From contig JAGBAU010000132.1 in the NCBI GenBank assembly GCA_017938785.1, forward strand, positions 1 to 7,678: a stretch of DNA of 7,678 nucleotides, given 5' to 3'. Both the position numbers and the translations under genes were made by a program. Shown here piece after piece: positions 1 to 5,015 of the stretch (its first letter is position 1; each line of letters starts with the position of its first letter). The notes beneath the pieces are model-generated. The model was not told where the DNA came from, searched no databases, and worked only from the letters and a program-made list of their open reading frames with translations. Origin of the DNA: Clostridia bacterium (GTDB lineage Bacteria; Bacillota_A; Clostridia; Christensenellales; Aristaeellaceae).

Positions 1-81
1 ATCGGTAAACTGCATGCGGATAAATTCCACATCGCCATCCTTGACCATTTTGATGACGTCTTCTCTGGTATACTTACTCAT
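1..81 (-). CDS. glnA: Glutamine synthetase, type I, N-terminal fragment (cut by window edge)
   Basis: Only the first 27 codons are present, read leftwards from an ATG whose complement lies at 79-81. The peptide begins MSKYTREDVIKMVKDGDVEF and continues IRMQFTD. This matches the start of the beta-grasp N-terminal domain of type I glutamine synthetases from Firmicutes, where a 'V(E/K)FIRLQFTD' stretch is typical. The enzyme makes glutamine from glutamate, ammonia and ATP in the cytoplasm, as a dodecamer. The start is supported by an AGGGAGGT ribosome binding site (complement of 89-96) seven bases upstream. The catalytic domain is outside the window, so activity and regulatory subtype (GSI-alpha or GSI-beta) cannot be judged. 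It is divergent from asnB, and the other genes here consume glutamine, which fits the assignment. Confidence 0.88.
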   Translation of the reverse strand, partial: MSKYTREDVIKMVKDGDVEFIRMQFTD

Positions 82-97
82 GACTTGTACCTCCCTG

Positions 98-147
98 AAA
101 AAATAAAAAAGAGCGAAGGGTGTCTTGCAACATCACACCCTTGCTCT
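98..147 (-). terminator. Terminator-like hairpin in the glnA leader (possible attenuator)
   Basis: Read on the minus strand, 147-135 pairs with 123-110: 13 base pairs with one bulged base at 115 and an 11-base loop (134-124). It is followed by a split T-tract (109-105, one A at 104, then 103-98), which is the form of a strong Rho-independent terminator. No gene ends upstream on this strand, because asnB is divergent. The hairpin therefore lies inside the glnA leader, between the promoter and the ribosome binding site. I see no room for another promoter between it and the start codon. Possible roles are attenuation of glnA, a 5' stabilising stem, or a protein-binding site. The hairpin is seen in the sequence; its function is inferred. 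Confidence 0.75.
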
Positions 148-157
148 GTACGCGAAA

Positions 158-186
158 ATGATAGCACCACTTTTTTTCGTTGTCAA
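158..186 (-). promoter_or_regulatory. glnA promoter, sigma-A type
   Basis: On the minus strand TTGACA (complement of 181-186) is followed by exactly 17 bases and TATCAT (complement of 158-163). The -35 is perfect and the -10 has one mismatch. Transcription should start near 150-152, about 70 bases before the glnA ATG and only a few bases before the leader hairpin. Confidence 0.82.
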
Positions 187-190
187 GCGT

Positions 191-310
191 ATTTTTGAAA
201 CGTGATCTTGTAAAATTTCATTATGCGCTATATTTGTTGTTATTTTCAATAAGTTTGATATTTCTTATTTATCACCCTGCAAATTTGCGCATTTGGACGC
301 AATTTTCTTC
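191..310. other. AT-rich spacer between the divergent glnA and asnB promoters
   Basis: This stretch separates the two -35 boxes and is far richer in A and T than the flanking genes. I see no convincing ORF. It contains the palindrome GCAAATTTGC at 279-288, about 22 bases upstream of the asnB -35, partly overlapped by an inverted pair TGCG/CGCA (286-289 and 298-301). These could be part of an operator or may be chance. A TGTAA half-site near 209-213 has no proper partner, so I do not call a GlnR/TnrA box. Confidence 0.4.
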
Positions 311-339
311 TTGACATAAGGATTTCGGGGTGCTAAAAT
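311..339 (+). promoter_or_regulatory. asnB promoter, sigma-A type
   Basis: TTGACA at 311-316 is followed by a 17-base spacer and TAAAAT at 334-339. The start of transcription is expected near 345-348, just before the T-box Stem I. The spacing and position make this the clear promoter for the asnB leader. Confidence 0.85.
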
Positions 340-552
340 GCACGCAAAATTCATACTGAAAGCGATGCGGAAGAGAAGTAAGACGGAACTGCGGCATCCC
401 AGAGAGCGGGCGATGGTGTGAATCCCGCAGGAGTCTCCGTTTGAAGAACACTTCCAAGCCCAAACCCAACGCAGCTTTATCTGCCAGTAGGGGCGGCGTG
501 CAGGCGGCACGTTACAACCGCCGGGGTTTGTTAGAACCCGCAGAGAAGCAAA

Positions 553-588
553 TCAGGTGGCACCACGGAGCAGCGGCCTTCGTCCTGA
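553..588 (+). promoter_or_regulatory. T-box antiterminator element
   Basis: Helix A1 pairs TCAGG (553-557) with CCTGA (584-588). The seven-base bulge TGGCACC (558-564) fits the family consensus UGGNACC, which pairs with the NCCA end of uncharged tRNA. Helix A2 pairs ACGGAG (565-570) with CTTCGT (578-583), with one G-T pair, around a seven-base loop. Forming this element blocks both alternative hairpins described downstream. Confidence 0.9.
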
Positions 589-633
589 AATCAAAGAACG
601 AAGTGTCGCTGGAAATACAGGAGGCCATTTTTT
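571..633 (+). terminator. Off-state structures of the T-box: terminator and/or SD-sequestering hairpins
   Basis: Two mutually exclusive folds compete with the antiterminator. The first pairs 571-583 with 598-611: 13 pairs including one G-T, one bulge at T604, and a 14-base loop. It has no U-run directly after it. The second pairs GGCCT (575-579) with AGGCC (622-626) and CCTG (584-587) with CAGG (618-621). It swallows the AGGAGG ribosome binding site (619-624) and is followed by ATTTTTT (627-633), touching the asnB ATG. Control could therefore be by termination, by blocking ribosome access, or both. The pairings are seen by eye and no energy calculation was possible. Confidence 0.6.
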
Positions 634-2214
634 ATGTGTTCGATTTTTGGTATTGATAGTAAAACCATTGATCCTTCCGTCCTGAAGGAATGCTTCGACA
701 GGACAATATCCCGCGGTCCCGATATGAGCCGGTTTATGGAAATTCCCTGCGGCTATCTGGGATTTCACCGCCTGGCCATTATGGACCTGGATGCACGCGG
801 TATGCAGCCGTTTTGCCTGGACGACGATTATGCGGTCTGCAACGGAGAGATCTACGGCTTCCGTCCGATCCGGGAGCGGCTCAGCGAAAAGTACAGCTTT
901 GCCAGCCAGTCCGACTGCGAAATCCTGCTGCCGCTGTATCGGGAATATGGCCTTGAAATGTTCCGCACACTGGATGCGGAATTTGCGCTGATACTCTACG
1001 ACGCCCAAAGGAACGGCCTGATCGCCGCCCGCGATCCCATCGGTATCCGTCCGCTGTATTACGGCGAGCTTCCCGACGGCGGCATGGCCTTTGCCAGTGA
1101 GGCGAAGAACCTGGTGGGCCTGTGCGAAAGGATTCTGCCCTTCCCGCCGGGTCATTACTGGGCGGATGGCGAGTTTGTATGCTATGCGGATCCCGCCCAT
1201 GTGGAGCAGTATGTGATGGAGGATGAGGAGCGCGTGTGCGCCCGCCTGCATGATCTGCTGGTGGAGGGTGTGAGGAAGCGCCTGGACGCCGACGCACCGC
1301 TGGGCTTCCTGCTTTCCGGCGGTCTGGATTCCTCGCTGGTGTGCGCCATTGCGCAGCGCGAACTGAAAAAGCCCATCCGTACCTTTGCGGTGGGCATGGA
1401 TGTGGACGCCATCGACCTGAAATATGCCCGTCAGGTGGCGGACTACATCGGCAGCGACCACACCGAGGTGATCATCACGAAGGAGCAAGTGCTGGATGCG
1501 CTGCCGGCGGTGGTGGAACTGCTGGGAACCTATGATATTACCACCATCCGCGCCAGCATGGGCATGTATCTGGTGTGCAAATACATCCATGAGCATACGG
1601 ACATCCGCGTTCTGCTGACCGGCGAGATCAGCGATGAGCTGTTCGGCTACAAATACACCGACTTTGCACCGGACGCCGCCTCCTTCCAGCATGAGGCCGA
1701 AAAGCGCATCCGCGAATTGCACATGTATGATGTTCTTCGTGCAGACCGGTGTATTTCCGTCAATTCCCTGGAAGCGCGCGTGCCCTTCGGCGATCTGGCC
1801 TTCGTGCATTATGCCATGAGCATTGATCCATCCCTCAAGATGAACCGTCACGGCATGGGCAAATACCTGATCCGCAAGGCTTTCGCTGAGGATAAGCTCC
1901 TGCCGGAAAACATCCTCTGGCGGCAGAAGGCGGCATTTTCTGATGCGGTGGGCCATTCCATGGTGGACGATCTGAAGGAATATGCCGCGCAGAAGTATTC
2001 GCTGGGCGAGATGGCCATGAAGTGCGCCGAGTATGACCATGCCCGTCCCTTCACGCAGGAGAGCCTTTTGTACCGCGAACTGTTTGAGAAGTTCTATCCC
2101 GGCCAGAGCGGCATGGTAGTCGATTTCTGGATGCCCAACAAAACCTGGCCCGGCTGCGATGTGGATGATCCATCTGCACGCGTATTGAAAAACTACGGCG
2201 CAAGCGGCGAATAA
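634..2214 (+). CDS. asnB: Asparagine synthetase B, glutamine-hydrolysing
   Basis: This 526-residue protein makes asparagine from aspartate, ATP and glutamine. The N-terminal part (about 1-190) is a class II glutamine amidotransferase. It starts MCSIFGI, so Cys2 becomes the N-terminal nucleophile after Met removal. It also carries the SRGPD, CNGEIYG and ARDPIGIRPLYYG motifs. The synthetase part follows: the pyrophosphatase loop SGGLDSS is at 228-234, then TYDITTIRAS, TGEISDELFGYKY, LHMYDVLRAD and NSLEARVPFGD. These are in the same order as in E. coli AsnB (554 residues), and the tail is somewhat shorter. The GEISDELFGYKYTDF stretch (GEGSDE in E. coli) is a form I associate with Clostridia, from memory. 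The start is set by the Cys2 requirement and by AGGAGG (619-624), nine bases upstream. A strong terminator (2262-2304) follows, and the asparagine T-box upstream agrees with the function. Confidence 0.96.
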   Translation: MCSIFGIDSKTIDPSVLKECFDRTISRGPDMSRFMEIPCGYLGFHRLAIMDLDARGMQPFCLDDDYAVCNGEIYGFRPIRERLSEKYSFASQSDCEILLPLYREYGLEMFRTLDAEFALILYDAQRNGLIAARDPIGIRPLYYGELPDGGMAFASEAKNLVGLCERILPFPPGHYWADGEFVCYADPAHVEQYVMEDEERVCARLHDLLVEGVRKRLDADAPLGFLLSGGLDSSLVCAIAQRELKKPIRTFAVGMDVDAIDLKYARQVADYIGSDHTEVIITKEQVLDALPAVVELLGTYDITTIRASMGMYLVCKYIHEHTDIRVLLTGEISDELFGYKYTDFAPDAASFQHEAEKRIRELHMYDVLRADRCISVNSLEARVPFGDLAFVHYAMSIDPSLKMNRHGMGKYLIRKAFAEDKLLPENILWRQKAAFSDAVGHSMVDDLKEYAAQKYSLGEMAMKCAEYDHARPFTQESLLYRELFEKFYPGQSGMVVDFWMPNKTWPGCDVDDPSARVLKNYGASGE

Positions 2215-2221
2215 AATTTTC

Positions 2222-2250
2222 TTGACAAACCTCCGGGGCGGAATTATAAT
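2222..2250 (+). promoter_or_regulatory. guaA-carAB promoter, perfect sigma-A consensus
   Basis: TTGACA (2222-2227), a 17-base spacer and TATAAT (2245-2250) match the consensus at all twelve positions. The promoter begins eight bases after the asnB stop codon. Transcription should start near 2256-2259. The terminator hairpin begins at 2262, so the promoter sits upstream of the terminator rather than after it. Confidence 0.88.
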
Positions 2251-2261
2251 ACTCCCGTCTT

Positions 2262-2304
2262 GGCAAAGGAGTCACAGATTATCTGTGGCTCCTTTGCCTT
2301 TTTT
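2262..2304 (+). terminator. Intrinsic terminator between asnB and guaA; also a likely attenuator in the guaA leader
   Basis: GGCAAAGGAG (2262-2271) pairs with CTCCTTTGCC (2289-2298). Next come one T-G pair and CACAG (2273-2277) with CTGTG (2283-2287), around a five-base loop: 16 pairs in all. TTTTTT (2299-2304) follows, then GG and five more T. It can end the asnB message. It also lies only a few bases after the predicted start site of the guaA promoter, with no recognisable promoter between it and guaA at 2351. Expression of guaA-carAB must therefore pass through it. Confidence 0.92.
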
Positions 2305-2350
2305 GGTTTTTCGACCGTTCGTGCAGTTGCGTGTGAAAGGAGATTTATCC

Positions 2351-3892
2351 ATGAATGCACATCCCCAAGGAGTTCTCATACTTGATTTCGGCGGTCAGTA
2401 TACGCAGCTGATCGCAAGGCGTGTGCGTGAATGCGGCGTGTATTCCTGCGTGGAACCATACAATACCGCGATTGAGGACATCAGGGCTGAACAGCCGCTG
2501 GGTATCATCCTGTCGGGCGGACCTGCGAGCGTGCTGGACGCCGGTGCGCCGAGGGTTGATCCGGATGTGTTTGATCTCGGCGTGCCGGTGCTGGGTATCT
2601 GCTACGGCATGCAGCTGATGGCGCATTTGCTGGGCGGCAGAATTGAACGCGCTGCACAGCGGGAATACGGCCGCACCTGCGTGTGCATGATGCAGACGAA
2701 GCGGGGACTTCTGCAGGGCATGAAATCTCAAAGCATCTGCTGGATGAGCCATACCTGGCAGGTGGTTCAGACGCCGGAGGGTTTTGATGTGATTGCCTGC
2801 ACCGGCAGCTGCCCGACCGCAGCTATGGCAAACGACGAAAAAAAGCTGTACGGCGTGCAGTTTCATCCGGAAGTGACGCACTCCGAGGAAGGCTGCCTGA
2901 TGCTGAAAAATTTCCTGTTTGGCATTTGCAAAGCCAAAGCGGATTGGACGATGGAAAGCTACGCTGAAAATACAATCCGCCAGATCCGGGAGCAGGTTGG
3001 CAACGGCAGCGTATTGCTGGGGCTCTCCGGCGGTGTGGACAGCGCGGTTGCGGCGGCGTTGTTGTATAAAGCAATCGGCAGCCGGCTCAGCTGCGTCTAT
3101 GTAGATCATGGTTTCATGCGCGCCGGCGAGAGCGACCAGGTGGTGGAGGTTTTCACCAAGACCTTCCCGGTGGAACTGAAAGCTGTGGATGCATCCGAAC
3201 GCTTTTACGCTGCCCTCAAGGGCGTGACGGAACCGGAGCAGAAGCGCAAGATCATCGGACGGGAATTTGTGGAGATGTTCAGGGAAACATCTGCGCAGCT
3301 GGGCAGGCGGGACCACTTCGCCCAGGGTACGATTTATCCCGATGTGATCGAAAGCGGCAGCGTCAAGGGCAGCGCGGTGATCAAAAGCCACCACAATGTG
3401 GGCGGTCTGCCCGCAGAACTGGGATTTACCAGTCTGATTGAACCGCTGCGCATGCTGTTCAAGGATGAAGTGCGCAAGCTGGGGCTGACGCTGGGATTGC
3501 CGGAAGGCCTTGTATATCGCCAGCCCTTCCCGGGGCCGGGATTGGCCATCCGAGTGATCGGCGAGCTGACGCCTGAAAAGGTGCGCATCGTTCGGGAGAG
3601 CGATAAAATCCTCCGGGAGGAAATCGAAAAATCCGGCGTACAGGCTTCCCAGTACTTTACCGTACTCACCGGCGCAAAGAGCGTGGGCGTGATGGGGGAT
3701 GAGCGCACCTATGCCTACGCCGTGGCCATCCGCGCCGTAACCACCGATGATTTCATGACAGCCGACGTTGCGCCTCTTCCTTATGATCTGCTCGGACGCA
3801 TTTCCACACGCATCATTGGCGAGGTCGGCGGCTGCAACCGCGTGCTTTATGATATTACAACGAAGCCCCCGGCGTCGATTGAGTGGGAGTAA
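2351..3892 (+). CDS. guaA: GMP synthase, glutamine-hydrolysing
   Basis: This 513-residue cytoplasmic enzyme converts XMP to GMP using ATP and glutamine, the last step of guanine nucleotide synthesis. The class I amidotransferase domain (about 8-195) has LDFGGQYTQLIARRVRE, LSGGPAS, the nucleophile Cys84 in GICYGMQ, and His172/Glu174 in VQFHPE. The ATP pyrophosphatase domain has the P-loop SGGVDS at 226-231, then YVDHGFMR, IESGSVKGSA and KSHHNVGGLP. The dimerisation domain ends in the family's usual KPPASIEWE. The ATG at 2351 is chosen because AAAGGAG (2336-2342) lies eight bases upstream and the protein aligns from there; a longer in-frame reading would start inside the promoter. One oddity is MSHTW at 132-136, where many GMP synthases have MSHGD. 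carA follows after 19 bases, so the genes are probably co-transcribed. Confidence 0.97.
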   Translation: MNAHPQGVLILDFGGQYTQLIARRVRECGVYSCVEPYNTAIEDIRAEQPLGIILSGGPASVLDAGAPRVDPDVFDLGVPVLGICYGMQLMAHLLGGRIERAAQREYGRTCVCMMQTKRGLLQGMKSQSICWMSHTWQVVQTPEGFDVIACTGSCPTAAMANDEKKLYGVQFHPEVTHSEEGCLMLKNFLFGICKAKADWTMESYAENTIRQIREQVGNGSVLLGLSGGVDSAVAAALLYKAIGSRLSCVYVDHGFMRAGESDQVVEVFTKTFPVELKAVDASERFYAALKGVTEPEQKRKIIGREFVEMFRETSAQLGRRDHFAQGTIYPDVIESGSVKGSAVIKSHHNVGGLPAELGFTSLIEPLRMLFKDEVRKLGLTLGLPEGLVYRQPFPGPGLAIRVIGELTPEKVRIVRESDKILREEIEKSGVQASQYFTVLTGAKSVGVMGDERTYAYAVAIRAVTTDDFMTADVAPLPYDLLGRISTRIIGEVGGCNRVLYDITTKPPASIEWE

Positions 3893-3911
3893 AGACTGGG
3901 AGGAAACCGCA

Positions 3912-5015
3912 ATGAAGCAGTTCGACAGAAAACTGATTCTTGAGGACGGCAGCGTCTATCCGGGCTACGGTTTCGGCGCACAAACGCAGAGGGTGTGCGA
4001 AATCGTGTTCAACACATCCATGACCGGCTATCAGGAGCTGGTCAGCGATCCCAGCTATACGGATCAATTTGTCGTTATGACTTATCCGCTGATTGGCAAC
4101 TACGGCATCACCGACGATGATTTCGAAAGCCGCATTCCCTCCATCGGCGGGCTTGTTGTGCGCGATTACAACGATATGCCATCCAACTTCCGATATACAA
4201 GGACTCTGGGGGAATTGCTGGAGGAATACGGCATCCCCGGCATCTCCGGCGTGGATACCCGCATGCTGACCCGCTCCATCCGGGATAAGGGTTCCCGGCG
4301 CGCAATTATAACGGATATAGACATGACGGTTCAGGAGGCGCAGCGCCTTATCGCCGAAACGCCCATTCCCCACGATGCGGTGTCCCGCGTCAGCTGCAAA
4401 AAGCGCTGGTATTCCCGCACGGCGAACCACCGGTTCAACGTGGTTGCCGTGGACTGCGGAATCAAGTTGAATATCATCAGGAGCCTAAACCGGAAGGGCT
4501 GCAATGTGACCATCGTTCCGCCGACTGTTACCGCAGAGGAAATCGCGTTCATGAAGCCGGACGGCGTGTTTCTGTCCAATGGTCCCGGCAACCCGGAGGA
4601 TGTAACGGATGTGATCGAACTGGTTCGCGCACTGAAGGGCAAGTATCCCATGTTCGGTATCTGTCTCGGACACCAGATGATCGCTTTGTCCTACGGCGCA
4701 AAGACCTACAAGCTGAAGTTTGGGCATCGCGGCGGCAATCACCCCGTGAAGGACCTGGAAACCGGACTGATTGAAATAACCAGCCAGAACCACAGCTACG
4801 CCGTGGATACAGGCAGCCTTGCGGGCACAAAGCTGAAAATCACCCATGTAAATCTGCTGGACAACACGGTGGAGGGCTGTGCCTGCCCGGAGGATCACGT
4901 ATTTTCTGTGCAGTATCATCCCGAAAGCGCGCCCGGCCCTCAGGACAGCACGCATCTTTTCGACCGCTTTATTGCGATGATGGAGGAGGTTCACAGCCAT
5001 GCCGAAGCGCACTGA
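3912..5015 (+). CDS. carA: Carbamoyl phosphate synthase, small (glutaminase) subunit
   Basis: This 367-residue subunit releases ammonia from glutamine and channels it to CarB, which makes carbamoyl phosphate for pyrimidine and arginine synthesis. The N-terminal domain specific to CarA (about 1-150) shows [23 protein letters not shown] and DPSYTDQ. The class I amidotransferase domain (about 175-360) has SNGPGNPED, the nucleophile Cys251 in GICLGHQ, the segment [12 protein letters not shown], and His336/Glu338 in VQYHPES. The length is within the normal range for the family. The start at 3912 has GGGAGG (3898-3903) eight bases upstream. Reading upstream in frame only runs into the end of guaA. 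No promoter is visible in the 19-base gap after guaA. The last 17 bases overlap carB, which suggests translational coupling of the two subunits. Confidence 0.96.
   Translation: MKQFDRKLILEDGSVYPGYGFGAQTQRVCEIVFNTSMTGYQELVSDPSYTDQFVVMTYPLIGNYGITDDDFESRIPSIGGLVVRDYNDMPSNFRYTRTLGELLEEYGIPGISGVDTRMLTRSIRDKGSRRAIITDIDMTVQEAQRLIAETPIPHDAVSRVSCKKRWYSRTANHRFNVVAVDCGIKLNIIRSLNRKGCNVTIVPPTVTAEEIAFMKPDGVFLSNGPGNPEDVTDVIELVRALKGKYPMFGICLGHQMIALSYGAKTYKLKFGHRGGNHPVKDLETGLIEITSQNHSYAVDTGSLAGTKLKITHVNLLDNTVEGCACPEDHVFSVQYHPESAPGPQDSTHLFDRFIAMMEEVHSHAEAH

Larger units (their letters stand above)
366..633 (+). promoter_or_regulatory. T-box riboswitch, asparagine-specific, upstream of asnB
   Basis: This leader RNA senses the charging state of tRNA-Asn. 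Stem I closes with GGAAG (369-373) pairing with CTTCC (451-455). Its specifier loop has AGTA (377-380) on the 5' side and the specifier codon AAC (447-449) followed by A on the 3' side. The next helix is ACGGA (383-387) with TCCGT (436-440). The distal arm has GCGGG (406-410) with CCCGC (424-428). A Stem II candidate joins AAACCC (462-467) to GGGTTT (524-529). The antiterminator carries the T-box bulge TGGCACC (558-564). The variable base C561 is complementary to the G discriminator base of bacterial tRNA-Asn, so both tRNA contacts fit asparagine and the gene downstream. Uncharged tRNA-Asn should turn asnB on. Confidence 0.93.

Noticed and set aside
98..190. ANTAR-type antitermination or a glutamine riboswitch for glnA
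   Set aside because: ANTAR targets have paired hairpins with AnnGnn hexaloops and I do not find them. Known glutamine riboswitches are cyanobacterial or marine motifs, and this leader is too short with no matching core.
181..240. A GlnR/TnrA operator (TGTNA...TNACA) near the glnA promoter
   Set aside because: Only half-site resemblances occur, such as TGTAA near 209-213; no correctly spaced second half is present.
441..656. A 71-codon plus-strand frame starting with TTG inside the leader
   Set aside because: It runs through T-box structural elements, including the specifier, and past the asnB start in another frame. It has no ribosome binding site and is not a leader peptide.
553..2040. A 495-codon open frame antisense to asnB
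   Set aside because: It lies opposite a clearly real asnB and its T-box. The product has no recognisable motifs and is rich in His, Gln and Ala, as expected from the complement of GC-rich codons.
2222..2350. An N-terminal extension of guaA in the same frame
   Set aside because: It would translate the -35 and -10 boxes and the terminator. The ATG at 2351 has a good ribosome binding site, and the family homology begins there.
2251..2350. A purine (guanine) riboswitch ahead of guaA
   Set aside because: The leader is too short and lacks the three-way junction with its kissing loops. Only the terminator stem is visible.
2345..3394. A 349-codon open frame antisense to guaA
   Set aside because: It is a mirror of guaA codons with His-rich low-information sequence and no family resemblance.
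3768..3911. An upstream start for carA inside guaA
   Set aside because: The extra residues are an off-frame reading of guaA. The ATG at 3912 has GGGAGG at proper spacing and gives the normal CarA N-terminus.
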